DNA of 64,000 nucleotides from contig MENQ01000024.1 of NCBI GenBank assembly GCA_001768325.1, forward strand, positions 277,228 through 341,227, written 5' to 3'. Below are positions 16,648 through 26,037 of this stretch, piece by piece. Below the pieces are notes generated by a model. It was not told where the DNA came from. It searched no databases and worked only from the letters and a program-made list of their open reading frames with translations. Position 1 is the stretch's first letter; each line of letters starts with the position of its first letter. The stretch is from Bacteroidetes bacterium GWC2_46_850. Its GTDB lineage: Bacteria; Bacteroidota; Bacteroidia; Bacteroidales; Dysgonomonadaceae. A program made the position numbers and the translations under genes.

Positions 16648-19119
16648 TTACTGCTTCTCCGCACTGAAATTTCTGGGATTTGTTACCTTTTCTTTCAGTA
16701 ATGCCAGATCTATCACCTCCTTCACGTCGCTTACGTAATGAAACGCAAGCCCCTCCAGATACTCGACCTTGATTTCATCAATATCCTTCCGGTTTTCTTT
16801 ACAGAGAATGATGTCGGTTATTTCTGCTCGTTTTGCGGCAAGGATCTTTTCACGAATACCGCCCACGGGAAGCACTTTGCCGCGCAAGGTAATTTCTCCG
16901 GTCATGGCCAGATTGGGACGTACTTTGCGTTGCGTGTAGATGGAGGCCAGGGAAGTAATCATTGTTATACCGGCAGATGGCCCGTCTTTGGGAATGGCTC
17001 CTTCGGGAACGTGAATGTGGGCATTCCAGTTTTCAAATATATCGGGATCGATATCCAGCTCCTGTGCATGCGAATGGATATACTCCATGGCCAGCATCGC
17101 CGATTCTTTCATCACCTCACCCAGGTTGCCGGTGAGGGTTAACTTGGAGCCCTTGCCTTTGCTGAGTGAGCTTTCCACAAAAAGAATCTCACCGCCCACC
17201 GCAGTCCAGGCAAGGCCGGTCACCACGCCGGCATATTCATTGCCCTGATACCGTTCTCGTGAGAACTCCTCCGGGCCGAGGTATTCTTTCAGATCGGAAA
17301 TCTTCAGTGATTTCGGATAAGACTCATCCGAAGCGATCCTGCGGGCTACTCTACGCATCACTTTGGCAATCTTCTTGTTCAATTCGCGCACGCCGGACTC
17401 ACGGGTATAGTGCTCAACAATTTTTTGCAGCACCGGTTTGGGAATGACAAAGCTACCTTTTTTTATGCCATGATTGTCAAGCTCTTTGGGGACAAGGTGA
17501 CGATATGCAATCTCCACTTTTTCTTCTGTGATGTAGCCGCCTACATTGATCAGTTCCATACGGTCGAGCAATGGCTGTGGAATAGAGTTCAGATTATTAG
17601 CCGTGGCGATGAAGAGCACCTTTGACAGATCGTAATCGATGGAGAGGTAGTTGTCGTGAAATGCCATATTTTGTTCCGGGTCAAGCACCTCCAGCAAGGC
17701 TGATGAGGGATCACCCCGAAAATCATTCCCGATCTTGTCCACCTCATCCAGTACGAACACCGGGTTTGAAGTGCCGGCTTTCTGGATGTTCTGGATGATA
17801 CGCCCCGGGATGGCGCCGATGTAAGTACGTCGGTGGCCGCGGATCTCGGCTTCGTCATGCAGCCCACCCAGCGACACCCGCACATACTTGCGGTTCAGCG
17901 CCTCGGCAACAGACTTGCCGAGTGAGGTTTTACCGACACCCGGAGGGCCGTACAAACAGAGAATAGGCGACTTTAAATCGCCTTTCAGTTTTAATACCGC
18001 CAGGTGCTCGATGATGCGCTCCTTTACCTTTTCCATTCCGAAATGATCCCTGTCCAGAACTTTCTGGGCATTCTTCAGGTTGAAATTGTCTTTTGAATAT
18101 TCATTCCAGGGCAACTCCAGGATCGTCTGTAGATAACCGAACTGAACCGAGTAATCGGGCGACTGCGGATTCAGCCGTTCCAGCTTCTGCACCTCCTTCT
18201 CGAAAGTTTCTGCCACTTCAGTGCTCCATCGTTTGTTTTTTGCCTTCTTCCGGAACTCATCGATCTCAATCTGCTGCGTGTTACCGCCCAGTTCTTCCTG
18301 GATGGTCCTGATCTGTTGTTGCAGGAAGTATTCCTTTTGCTGTTGGTTCAGATCCTCACGCGTTTTCAGCTGGATATTCATCTTCAGCTCCAATATTTGC
18401 GACTCCCGGTTGAGAATCATCAGCAGACGGTAGGCTTGCTCCTTTTCGTCGTTGATTGCCAGTACCTCCTGCTTTTCCCTGCTGTCGATGGGGAGGTTCG
18501 TGCCGCAGTAACTGATGAGCATGTCGGAGAACGATTCGTTGCTGATGGTTTGTATCAGTTCTTTCGGCGGCTCGCCTAACAGATGTAACATATGCAGCAT
18601 CGCATCGCGGATGGAGTCGAGAATCGCTTTGAATTCCTTGTCATCTTTCGCCACCCTGTCATAGTCCCGCAATTTATAGGTTGCCTTGATGAAAGGATCG
18701 GTCTGTGTCAGCTCGAACCACTCAAAACGTTTTTTTGCCTGTACGATGATGCTGAAATTGTTGTCGGCTAGCTCAATCACACGAATTACCTCGGCAATGA
18801 CGCCTATGCGGTAAAGGTCGTCCTGGTCAGGATTTTCAACGTTTGTGTCCTTTTGACATACCAGTCCAATGTAGCGTTGTTTCTTGCCGAGCGACTTGAT
18901 CAGGGCGAGTGATTTTTTTCTGCCTACCGAGATGGGCAACGTACTTCCCGGAAAAACAATGGTGTTCCGCAGGGGAAGTATGGGCAGTAATTCCTTTAAA
19001 TGTGCTTCATCTATATCTGTGTTGCCATCGATAAAGTCGCTGGCAATAAAGGAAATAATGTTCCCTTCGGAGTCTTCTCCGCCTGCTGTATTTATTTTGA
19101 ATGGATTCATATACATCAT
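16648..19119 (-). CDS. lon: ATP-dependent Lon protease
   Basis: 823 aa from the ATG at 19119; the frame also allows a TTG at 19134 or ATGs at 19116 and 19110. Lon is a homohexameric AAA+ serine protease that degrades misfolded and regulatory proteins. The N-terminal substrate-binding domain begins [19 protein letters not shown]. The Walker A motif is GPPGVGKTS at about 391-399 and Walker B is FVLDEVDKI. The C-terminal protease domain has the catalytic Ser in [11 protein letters not shown] (about Ser715) and Lys in [10 protein letters not shown] (about Lys758). All catalytic parts are intact. Divergent from trmN6, with about 100 bases between starts. Confidence 0.96.
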   Translation of the reverse strand: MMYMNPFKINTAGGEDSEGNIISFIASDFIDGNTDIDEAHLKELLPILPLRNTIVFPGSTLPISVGRKKSLALIKSLGKKQRYIGLVCQKDTNVENPDQDDLYRIGVIAEVIRVIELADNNFSIIVQAKKRFEWFELTQTDPFIKATYKLRDYDRVAKDDKEFKAILDSIRDAMLHMLHLLGEPPKELIQTISNESFSDMLISYCGTNLPIDSREKQEVLAINDEKEQAYRLLMILNRESQILELKMNIQLKTREDLNQQQKEYFLQQQIRTIQEELGGNTQQIEIDEFRKKAKNKRWSTEVAETFEKEVQKLERLNPQSPDYSVQFGYLQTILELPWNEYSKDNFNLKNAQKVLDRDHFGMEKVKERIIEHLAVLKLKGDLKSPILCLYGPPGVGKTSLGKSVAEALNRKYVRVSLGGLHDEAEIRGHRRTYIGAIPGRIIQNIQKAGTSNPVFVLDEVDKIGNDFRGDPSSALLEVLDPEQNMAFHDNYLSIDYDLSKVLFIATANNLNSIPQPLLDRMELINVGGYITEEKVEIAYRHLVPKELDNHGIKKGSFVIPKPVLQKIVEHYTRESGVRELNKKIAKVMRRVARRIASDESYPKSLKISDLKEYLGPEEFSRERYQGNEYAGVVTGLAWTAVGGEILFVESSLSKGKGSKLTLTGNLGEVMKESAMLAMEYIHSHAQELDIDPDIFENWNAHIHVPEGAIPKDGPSAGITMITSLASIYTQRKVRPNLAMTGEITLRGKVLPVGGIREKILAAKRAEITDIILCKENRKDIDEIKVEYLEGLAFHYVSDVKEVIDLALLKEKVTNPRNFSAEKQ

Positions 19120-19147
19120 TTTATTCTTCTTCAAAACGGAAAATGGT

Positions 19148-19155
19148 TACTTTTG
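19148..19155 (+). promoter_or_regulatory. Candidate -7 box for trmN6
   Basis: TACTTTTG matches TAnnTTTG and lies 66 bases before the chosen start at 19221. No clear -33 element is seen at the usual spacing. Confidence 0.4.
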
Positions 19156-19220
19156 TTTTCCGGTGTGACTGTAAATATTCAAAATCCATGCCAAACAGGC
19201 CGGAGTTTTTTTTAGCGACG

Positions 19221-19937
19221 ATGAGCAACTCTTTTTTTCGATTCAAGCAGTTCACCATTCATCACGACCGGTGCGCGATGAAGGTGGGTACCGATGGGGT
19301 TCTATTGGGAGCATGGACCGATGTCGGACACAGCAAAGATATTCTGGATGTGGGAACCGGTACGGGACTTATTGCCTTGATGGTGGCACAGCGAAATCCT
19401 GCCGCTGCTATTTGGGCGATAGATATTGATCCCGGTGCGGTGGCACAGGCAAAGGGAAATGTGGCTAATTCTTCCTTTGCTGACAGAATGACTGTGGAGC
19501 AGTGCGATTTTCGTCATTGTGCGTCTCAACGGCCGAACAGATTTGATCTGATCGTTTCCAATCCACCTTGGTTTGAAAATTCCCTCCTGCCGCCCGATGC
19601 AGGAAGAACCAGGGCGAGACATTCGGTTTCGCTCACGCTGGAGGAATTGCTGCACACTGCTGCCACATGTCTGAAGCAGCATGGGACGCTGGCGCTGATC
19701 CTTCCCTTCGATAAAAGAGAAGAGCTGAAAGTGCTGTCGGCAAAACATGGCTTTTTTCTGAAAAGGGAAACGATTGTTTATCCTTTGCCGGATTCAATCC
19801 CCAAGCGTCTGCTGACAGAATGGATACGATTGCCTCTGGATAATCCCCTGCGAAGTAGGCTAATCATTGAACATTCCCGCCATCACTACTCAGAAGCGTT
19901 TGTAGATCTGGTCAGGGAATTTTATCTATATATGTAA
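19221..19937 (+). CDS. trmN6: tRNA1(Val) (adenine37-N6)-methyltransferase
   Basis: 238 aa from the ATG at 19221 (MSNSFFRFKQFTIHHDRCAM). Class I SAM-dependent methyltransferase of the YfiC type, modifying A37 of tRNA-Val. SAM-binding motif I is DVGTGTG at 43-49. The N6-adenine catalytic motif is NPPW at 114-117, followed by the typical PPDAGRTRARHS segment. The frame stays open upstream and overlaps the lon start; an ATG at 19188 is a second candidate, but the chosen one matches the family N-terminus (FRFKQF and CAMKVGTDGVLLGAW). Family assignment is firm; the exact tRNA target is by homology. Confidence 0.9.
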   Translation: MSNSFFRFKQFTIHHDRCAMKVGTDGVLLGAWTDVGHSKDILDVGTGTGLIALMVAQRNPAAAIWAIDIDPGAVAQAKGNVANSSFADRMTVEQCDFRHCASQRPNRFDLIVSNPPWFENSLLPPDAGRTRARHSVSLTLEELLHTAATCLKQHGTLALILPFDKREELKVLSAKHGFFLKRETIVYPLPDSIPKRLLTEWIRLPLDNPLRSRLIIEHSRHHYSEAFVDLVREFYLYM

Positions 19938-19987
19938 TGGATGTAAAAGAAAATATTTAATAAAGTGAGCGCATTTATATAAAATAC

Positions 19988-20018
19988 TTTATTAATTATC
20001 AATTTCATTGTATCTTTG
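19988..20018 (+). promoter_or_regulatory. Candidate promoter of the sialidase gene
   Basis: TATCTTTG at 20011-20018 matches the -7 consensus, and TTTA at 19988-19991 is a one-mismatch -33 element at exactly 19 nt. This predicts a leader of about 60 nt before the ATG at 20083. Confidence 0.5.
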
Positions 20019-20082
20019 CGAGGCACATCATGGTGTGACATGGTGAACATAGAAAACAATATTATATAGGAATAAAAGAAAA

Positions 20083-21714
20083 ATGAATATGAGAAAAGCC
20101 CTGATTTTGAACCTGCTGCTGGTGATAACCATTGTCTTGCAGGGAGCCGATACAATCCAGGTAAAACAGACCAAAATACCCCTGTTGATCGACAGGAACG
20201 ACAATGTGCTCTTTTATATCCGGATTGATGCAAAAGAGTCGCGTAAACTGGGTGAGATTGTACTGCAATTTTCCGATGCAACGCCATTGCATGAGATCGG
20301 GTCGGTGAAGTTATATTACAGTGGCACCGAGGCCGTGCAACGCAAAGGAAATATTTTCTATTCGCCCCTATCGCAGTATGTTTCGAGTCATGCTGCCGGA
20401 AAAACAAAGGATGCCAATCTCTCCTATTCTATCAAAGTTGCTGAGCAGCAATCACCCGAAAGCAGGGTTCTCCTTACTCCCGATTATACCCTTTTTCCCG
20501 GGATAAACTATTTCTGGGTCAGTCTTCAAATGAAACCCAATGCCTCTCTTTTATCTACCATCGGCGTAGAGATAGTCTCCGCCACGCTCGACGGGAAGTG
20601 CGCGCAGCTCGCTTTTGCCACGGAGCGGGCACCCCACAGGATGGGAATGGGCGTAAGGCATGCCGGTGACGACGGCGCTGCAGCTTATCGTATTCCAGGC
20701 CTGGTAACATCCAACGAAGGAACATTGCTGGGTGTATACGATGTGCGATATAATAGCAGCGTAGATCTGCAGGAGTATGTGGATGTGGGTCTGAGCAGAA
20801 GTACCGACAAGGGGCAAACATGGGAAAAGATGCGATTGCCGCTGAGTTTCGGTGAGTACGGCGGACTACCTAGGGCACAGAACGGGGTGGGGGATCCTGC
20901 CATCCTGGTGGATGAAAAAACCGGAACCATATGGATCGTGGCAGCCTGGACGCATGGCATGGGCAACGGCCGCGCCTGGGTGAACTCAATGGATGGCAAC
21001 GGATTGGAAACTACCGCACAACTGGTTCTGACGAAGAGTGTCGACGACGGCAGGACCTGGTCGGAGCCGATCAACATCACGGAACAAGTGAAAAATTCCT
21101 CCTGGAATTTCCTTCTGCAGGGGCCGGGGAGAGGCATTACGATGCTCGACGGAACACTGGTATTTCCCATTCAATTTATCGATTCGGCGAGGGTACCCAA
21201 CGCCGGCATCATGTACAGCAAAGACCGTGGTGAGACCTGGGTCATTCACAATCCGGCACGCACCAACACCACAGAGGCGCAGGTGGCTGAGGTGGAGCCG
21301 GGTGTGTTGATGCTCAATATGCGCGATAACCGGGGAGGCAGCCGTGCCGTGTCGGTTACGAAGGACCTGGGAAAGAACTGGACAGAACATCCCTCCTCAC
21401 GGAGTGTCCTCCAGGAACCTGTCTGTATGGCAAGCCTCCTGCACGTGAAGGCTGAAGACAACATCCTGGGCAGGGATATTCTTCTTTTCTCCAATCCAAA
21501 CTCCACGCAGCATCGTCATCACATAACCATCAAAGCGAGCCTCGATGGCGGGCTTAGCTTTCCGGAAGCATATCAGGTGATGCTCGATGAAGATTTTGGC
21601 TGGGGATATTCCTGCCTCACCATGATCGACCGGGAGACTGTCGGGATTCTCTACGAGAGCAGTGTGGCACACATGACTTTTCAAGCTGTGAAACTGATCG
21701 ACCTGATCAAATAG
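20083..21714 (+). CDS. nanH: Secreted exo-alpha-sialidase (GH33) with N-terminal beta domain
   Basis: 543 aa. Signal peptide at about 1-21, then a beta-rich domain (about 25-180) as in Bacteroides sialidases, then a six-bladed GH33 propeller. Visible catalytic parts: the RIP motif with Arg203 (YRIPGLV), Glu398 (TTEAQ), Arg414 (NMRDNRGG), Arg478 (TQHRHH) and the nucleophile Tyr509 (GWGYS). Asp-box repeats: SRSTDKGQTW, TKSVDDGRTW, MYSKDRGETW, VTKDLGKNW. It releases terminal sialic acid from glycoconjugates in the periplasm or outside the cell. No sialic acid uptake or catabolic gene lies next to it, so downstream use must be encoded elsewhere. Confidence 0.95.
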   Translation: MNMRKALILNLLLVITIVLQGADTIQVKQTKIPLLIDRNDNVLFYIRIDAKESRKLGEIVLQFSDATPLHEIGSVKLYYSGTEAVQRKGNIFYSPLSQYVSSHAAGKTKDANLSYSIKVAEQQSPESRVLLTPDYTLFPGINYFWVSLQMKPNASLLSTIGVEIVSATLDGKCAQLAFATERAPHRMGMGVRHAGDDGAAAYRIPGLVTSNEGTLLGVYDVRYNSSVDLQEYVDVGLSRSTDKGQTWEKMRLPLSFGEYGGLPRAQNGVGDPAILVDEKTGTIWIVAAWTHGMGNGRAWVNSMDGNGLETTAQLVLTKSVDDGRTWSEPINITEQVKNSSWNFLLQGPGRGITMLDGTLVFPIQFIDSARVPNAGIMYSKDRGETWVIHNPARTNTTEAQVAEVEPGVLMLNMRDNRGGSRAVSVTKDLGKNWTEHPSSRSVLQEPVCMASLLHVKAEDNILGRDILLFSNPNSTQHRHHITIKASLDGGLSFPEAYQVMLDEDFGWGYSCLTMIDRETVGILYESSVAHMTFQAVKLIDLIK

Positions 21715-21768
21715 TGAAATATCAGGAAAACAAAGTCAAAATCATTTCATTCGAATCATAAAAAGTAG

Positions 21769-21776
21769 TAATTTTG
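21769..21776 (+). promoter_or_regulatory. Candidate -7 box for hpt
   Basis: TAATTTTG matches TAnnTTTG. It lies only 20 bases before the GTG at 21797, so the transcript would have a very short leader, which favours that GTG as the true start. Confidence 0.4.
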
Positions 21777-21796
21777 GCGTTTTAAAATTCCGGAAA

Positions 21797-22333
21797 GTGA
21801 AAGAGGCGATCACCATCAAAGACAAACAGTTTGAGCTGTTCATTGAATACGAGGTCATTGAGCATGAGATCAGGCGTGTGGCCCAGCAGATAAACACAGA
21901 GCTGGCCGACAGAAACCCAATTTTTCTCGCTGTGCTCAACGGGGCCTTCATGTTCGCTGCAGAACTGATGAAGGAAGTTTCCATCCCCAGTGAGATTACG
22001 TTCGTGCGGCTGGCGTCGTACCAGGGAACATCTTCCACCAATCAGGTAAAGGAAGTGCTCGGTCTCAACGAAGATATCGAAGGACGTCTGGTGGTAATCC
22101 TGGAGGATATTGTGGATAGCGGAACGACCATGGCCTCCCTGTTGCAGGAACTGGTTCATTTTAAACCCCAAGAGGTGAAGATTGCAACCCTGCTTTTTAA
22201 ACCGGCAGCACTGAAGCAAAAGCTCCATCTCGATTATGTGGTGCTCGAGATACCCAATGATTTTATCGTGGGATACGGCCTCGATTATGACGGATATGGG
22301 CGGAATCTGAAAGATATTTATAAGGTGAAATGA
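21797..22333 (+). CDS. hpt: Hypoxanthine phosphoribosyltransferase
   Basis: 178 aa with a GTG start. Purine salvage: hypoxanthine (and guanine) plus PRPP to IMP (GMP). The PRPP-binding signature VVILEDIVDSGTTM is at 99-112, the PPi loop is in FLAVLNGAFMFAAEL, the flexible-loop Ser-Tyr is in ASYQGTSS, and the base-binding segment near the C-terminus is VGYGLDYDGYGRNL. Length is normal for the family. The start is GTG because no in-frame ATG fits upstream and a -7 box sits 20 bases before it. It stands alone between the sialidase and tonB genes. Confidence 0.95.
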   Translation: MKEAITIKDKQFELFIEYEVIEHEIRRVAQQINTELADRNPIFLAVLNGAFMFAAELMKEVSIPSEITFVRLASYQGTSSTNQVKEVLGLNEDIEGRLVVILEDIVDSGTTMASLLQELVHFKPQEVKIATLLFKPAALKQKLHLDYVVLEIPNDFIVGYGLDYDGYGRNLKDIYKVK

Positions 22334-22472
22334 ATATTGGCATACGGGGGAAAAGATCCTTTTTTGATATTTTCTTTTTAAAAAGAGAGGTGATATTAAA
22401 AAAATACCTATTTTTGTATGCAGAGCATTTTTTTTGATGGCTATAATAAGAAGTAGATAAAAATTGATTCAA

Positions 22473-23171
22473 ATGAACAAAGATGAAGTGAAAAAATCGC
22501 CAAAAGCGAATTTGGAAGGGCACAGAGGTACTTTTATCCTGATGGGATTGGTGCTGGGGGTATCCGTCCTTTTCTTCGCTTTTGAATGGTCGACCCAAAC
22601 GAAAAAACTGGACGAGACTGTTATCGTTCAGGACGTTCTGGCCGAAGAGGAGATTGAAATTACCCGTCGCGATCCCACGCCTCCCCCACCGCCTCCGCCA
22701 CCCGAACCGGAAACACCCGAGATCATTGAGGTGGTAGAAGAGAAAGTGGAAACAACGCTGAAGATTCAAGTGGAAGACGACCAGTCTCAACGACAGATGC
22801 AGACTTATGTGCCACCCCCACCTCCAAAACCAAAACAGGAAGAGGTGACCGAAGAGATTTTCGTGGTTGTTGAAAACCAACCCCAATTTCCCGGAGGAAA
22901 CGCAGCCATGATGAAGTTCCTGAGCGACAATATCAAGTACCCTGTTATTGCACAGGAGAACGGTATCCAGGGTCGGGTAATTTGTAACTTTGTGGTGGAG
23001 AGAGACGGAAGCATCACCGACGTGCAGGTTGTACGTGGTGTGGACCCCTCACTCGACAAGGAAGCCATCAGGGTGATTCAGCAGATGCCCCGCTGGACGC
23101 CGGGTAAGCAGCGCGGACAGGCAGTACGCGTACGCTTTACATTACCCGTGGTATTCCGCTTACAGAATTAA
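22473..23171 (+). CDS. tonB: TonB-family energy transducer
   Basis: 232 aa from the ATG at 22473. One N-terminal membrane anchor (about 21-39) is followed by an acidic stretch, a run of eight prolines in the Pro/Glu-rich spacer (about 68-82), a second poly-Pro patch (YVPPPPPKPKQ), and a C-terminal TonB domain (about 135-232: FPGGNAAMMKFL, YPVIAQENGIQGRV, PRWTPGKQRGQAVRVRFTLP). It transmits the ExbB/ExbD-harvested ion gradient to outer-membrane receptors such as SusC. ExbB/ExbD genes lie 3 kb downstream on the same strand. A strong terminator follows. Confidence 0.95.
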   Translation: MNKDEVKKSPKANLEGHRGTFILMGLVLGVSVLFFAFEWSTQTKKLDETVIVQDVLAEEEIEITRRDPTPPPPPPPPEPETPEIIEVVEEKVETTLKIQVEDDQSQRQMQTYVPPPPPKPKQEEVTEEIFVVVENQPQFPGGNAAMMKFLSDNIKYPVIAQENGIQGRVICNFVVERDGSITDVQVVRGVDPSLDKEAIRVIQQMPRWTPGKQRGQAVRVRFTLPVVFRLQN

Positions 23172-23193
23172 TTGTCTAAATAACGGTAAAAAG

Positions 23194-23226
23194 AACTGCT
23201 TTTGAAACCCAAAAGCAGTTTTTTTT
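23194..23226 (+). terminator. Terminator after tonB
   Basis: AACTGCTTTT (23194-23203) and AAAAGCAGTT (23211-23220) form a perfect 10-bp stem, followed by eight T. Confidence 0.85.
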
Positions 23227-23245
23227 ACGAAATATAGCCTCGTCC

Positions 23246-24223
23246 ATGAATTCCAGAATAACGCTTTTTGAAGAGAAAATTGCCCGGGTCATCGATCAGG
23301 TATTTGCGGATGATGAACCCCGCACACTTTATGATCCGGCAAGGTATACTCTCTCCCTGGGAGGGAAACGTCTCCGCCCATTGCTGACCCTTATGGCAGC
23401 CGATCTGTTCGGAAAAGATGTCGATGAAGCCCTCGACGCTGCCACGGCTGTTGAAATATTCCATAATTTCTCGTTGTTACACGATGACCTGATGGATAAG
23501 GCGGATATGCGGCGGGGATACCCCACCGTTCACAAAAAATGGGATGCAAACAGTGCTATACTCTCGGGAGATGCCATGGTCATCGAAGCTTATCGCTACA
23601 TTGCCAAAGTACCGGTTGCTTTGCTTCCCGAAATACTCGATACTTTCTCCACCGCTGCCATACAAATTTGTCAGGGACAACAGCATGACATGGACTTCGA
23701 GAAACGAACTGACGTGTCGGAAAAGGAGTACCTGGAGATGATCCGTCTGAAAACGGCGGTGTTGATTGGCTGCGCACTAAAGTTAGGGGCAATCATTGCG
23801 GGAGCTTCTTCGCAAGATGCCCAATTTATGTATGAATACGGTATAAACCTCGGTCTTGCTTTTCAGCTAAAAGATGATCTGCTCGATGTCTATGGCGATC
23901 CCCGAACGTTTGGGAAGAAGATCGGAGGCGATATCCTCTGCAATAAAAAAACGTTCCTGCTGATCAAAGCATTGAAGAATTCGGGAAAATCGCAAAGAGA
24001 GTCCCTCGAACAGTGGCTTTCGGCATCCGATTTTGATCCGGAAGAGAAAATTCGATTTGTTAAAAATATGTACGATGAATTAAATTTGAAGCTCATCACC
24101 GGCAATCTCATAGAAAAGTATTATCTTGCGTCTTTGGATTGTCTTTCGTCGGTCAGCGTATCGGAAGATCGCAAAAAAGAATTGATCGAGCTGTCGGAGA
24201 ATCTGATGTACAGAGAAAAGTAA
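23246..24223 (+). CDS. Polyprenyl diphosphate synthase (trans-isoprenyl type)
   Basis: 325 aa. It condenses isopentenyl diphosphate onto allylic diphosphates. The first Asp-rich motif is HDDLMDKAD (Asp80, 81, 84) and the second is LKDDLLD (Asp210, 211, 214); GGKRLRPLL (39-47) binds the pyrophosphate. The residues before the first motif (FHNFSLLHDD) set chain length. The small Ser/Leu side chains there do not allow a firm choice between farnesyl/geranylgeranyl and longer products, for example for menaquinone. It is the first gene of a run that continues with a conserved unknown gene and tatD. Confidence 0.93.
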   Translation: MNSRITLFEEKIARVIDQVFADDEPRTLYDPARYTLSLGGKRLRPLLTLMAADLFGKDVDEALDAATAVEIFHNFSLLHDDLMDKADMRRGYPTVHKKWDANSAILSGDAMVIEAYRYIAKVPVALLPEILDTFSTAAIQICQGQQHDMDFEKRTDVSEKEYLEMIRLKTAVLIGCALKLGAIIAGASSQDAQFMYEYGINLGLAFQLKDDLLDVYGDPRTFGKKIGGDILCNKKTFLLIKALKNSGKSQRESLEQWLSASDFDPEEKIRFVKNMYDELNLKLITGNLIEKYYLASLDCLSSVSVSEDRKKELIELSENLMYREK

Positions 24224-24239
24224 GTCATGTAATTAACAG

Positions 24240-24932
24240 ATGCCCTATCGTCGCTTACCAAATACAGACAGTGCCCGGATTAAGGCTTTGAAAATGGCGG
24301 TTGAAAAAGCTGCCGACACCGATTTCAAGGAGTTGGCGGTTTCGTCCCATTTGATCTCGGAAGCGAAAAGTGCGCTGATACAGTTCGAGCGTCTCTGCAG
24401 CAAGTATCAGCAAATGTACAATACCCAGGTACAGGCCAACAAATTATTTATTGTAAAAGTGAAAAACGCACGTATGTATCTTTCCCATTTCGTGCAGGTC
24501 TTGTATATGAGTATCCAGCGAACGGAAATAAAAGAAGAACATCTTTCACTCTATGGACTGGAAGAGAGCAACATGATTGTGCCGGATCTCACTTCCAATG
24601 ACCAACTGCTGGAATGGGGCCGCAAAATTATCGACGGTGAAAATGCGCGTGTTGCACGCGGAACCGCACCCATCTACAATCCATCCATTGCCAAGGTAAA
24701 TGTGATGTATACTCTCTTTCGGGAAGGATATCAAACACAAAAGCTCCATCAGAAGGCTACCTTGCGCATACAGGATGAAGTGGCCGCGTACAGGGAAAAG
24801 GTAGACCAGTTGATTCTGAAAATTTGGGAAGAGGTGGAACAGGACAAGACCGATCTCACCGCCGATCAACGCCTGGACAGAAACCGTCAGTATGGCATAG
24901 TCTATTATTACCGCAAAGGAGAACGCGTCTGA
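24240..24932 (+). CDS. Conserved hypothetical protein, 230 aa
   Basis: No signal peptide, membrane segment or motif known to me. The composition (Lys, Glu, Gln, Leu, Ala) and heptad-like stretches (about 20-80 and 175-210) suggest a mainly helical cytoplasmic protein. The MPYRRLPNTDSARIKAL start and the YGIVYYYRKGERV end look like those of proteins annotated only as hypothetical in other Bacteroidota. It starts 16 bases after the polyprenyl synthase, and its TGA overlaps the tatD start (TGATG), so translation is probably coupled to TatD. The context suggests housekeeping; function unknown. Confidence 0.82.
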   Translation: MPYRRLPNTDSARIKALKMAVEKAADTDFKELAVSSHLISEAKSALIQFERLCSKYQQMYNTQVQANKLFIVKVKNARMYLSHFVQVLYMSIQRTEIKEEHLSLYGLEESNMIVPDLTSNDQLLEWGRKIIDGENARVARGTAPIYNPSIAKVNVMYTLFREGYQTQKLHQKATLRIQDEVAAYREKVDQLILKIWEEVEQDKTDLTADQRLDRNRQYGIVYYYRKGERV

Positions 24933-25714
24933 TGAAGTTGATCGACACACACGCTCACTTGTTTACAAAAGAGTTTCACGATGATCTGGATCAAGTGGTC
25001 CGACGTGCAAAAGAGACCGGAGTTGAGAAGGTCTTGCTGCCCAATATCGACGAAACAACCCTGCCCGATCTCAGATCGACTGTGGAGCGGTATCCCGATT
25101 TTTTCTTTCCCATGATGGGATTGCATCCAACCAGTGTAACCGAAGATTGGAAGCAGCAGCTTATACCGATTTTTGAAATCTTCAGCCAGGGCGATTACAG
25201 GGCTGTCGGTGAAATCGGGATAGATCTCTATTGGGATACTTCATTGCAAAAAGCACAGATTCAAGTGTTCGAAGAACAACTCAGATGGAGCGTCGAGAAA
25301 GACCTTCCGGTATCGATTCATTTCCGGCATGCTGCGAAAGTGGTGATCGATAGTATCAAACGTGTAGGTCAAGAGAACCTGAGAGGTGTGTTTCATAGCT
25401 TTGGCGGAACAGAAGATGAACTGGAAGCCATCTTACAGTTGCGAAATTTTTGCGTTGGCATCAACGGCGTCATAACTTTCAAAAACTCCGGACTGGCGGA
25501 GACCCTCAGAAACTGTCCACACGACAGGATAATCCTGGAAACCGATGCTCCTTACCTTGCTCCCGTACCACACCGGGGAAAAAGGAATGAATCGGCTTAT
25601 TTATCCTTTATTGTGGTAAGGTTGGCTGAGGCTTGGGGGGTCGATGCGGAGGAAGTCGCCGCCATAACCAGCAACAATGCCAGAGATTTATTTGGTTTCG
25701 ACAATGACGAATAA
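24932..25714 (+). CDS. tatD: TatD-family metal-dependent hydrolase (DNase)
   Basis: 260 aa from the ATG at 24932, which overlaps the stop of the preceding gene by one base. The amidohydrolase-fold metal ligands are all visible: DTHAHL (His7, His9), GEIGID (Glu94), SIHFRHA (His130), VFHSFGG (His155) and ETDAPYLAP (Asp205). TatD enzymes are cytoplasmic 3'-5' exonucleases or deoxyribonucleases linked to DNA repair. The open frame extends upstream to 24824, but that part lies inside the preceding gene. Confidence 0.94.
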   Translation: MKLIDTHAHLFTKEFHDDLDQVVRRAKETGVEKVLLPNIDETTLPDLRSTVERYPDFFFPMMGLHPTSVTEDWKQQLIPIFEIFSQGDYRAVGEIGIDLYWDTSLQKAQIQVFEEQLRWSVEKDLPVSIHFRHAAKVVIDSIKRVGQENLRGVFHSFGGTEDELEAILQLRNFCVGINGVITFKNSGLAETLRNCPHDRIILETDAPYLAPVPHRGKRNESAYLSFIVVRLAEAWGVDAEEVAAITSNNARDLFGFDNDE

Positions 25715-25842
25715 TAATTTTAATAAAATATTTGGTCATTGAAGGTGTATATAACCGATAAATTCAGTATTTTTGCTCCCCGGATAGAAGGCAAATGATT
25801 TTTTTTTTGTAATTTGCACCCGTTTTAACGGGAATCTCCCCT

Positions 25843-25930
25843 GGAGAGATGCTCGAGTGGTTGAAGAGGCACGCCTGGAAAGCGTGTATACGCCAAAAGT
25901 GTATCGCGGGTTCGAATCCCGCTCTCTCCG
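25843..25930 (+). tRNA. tRNA-Ser(GGA)
   Basis: An 88-nt cloverleaf with the long variable arm of tRNA-Ser. The acceptor arms GGAGAGA and TCTCTCC pair, with G as discriminator base. The anticodon stem is CACGC/GCGTG and the loop CTGGAAA gives anticodon GGA (codons UCU/UCC). The T arm reads GCGGGTTCGAATCCCGC. CCA is not encoded. A TATTTTTG box at 25768-25775 could be its promoter. Confidence 0.96.
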
Positions 25931-26037
25931 CATATAAAGATAGAAGTAGAGAAGTCAGATTCATTTAAAGCAACAACAAAAATCAATTATTTATACAACA
26001 AAATCAAAGATCATTAATCAAAAAAATTGAACACACA

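Noticed and set aside
25736..25964. Minus-strand frames reading RRERDSNPRYTFG and similar
   Set aside because: They are the antisense of tRNA-Ser(GGA); such frames are a known source of false hypothetical proteins.
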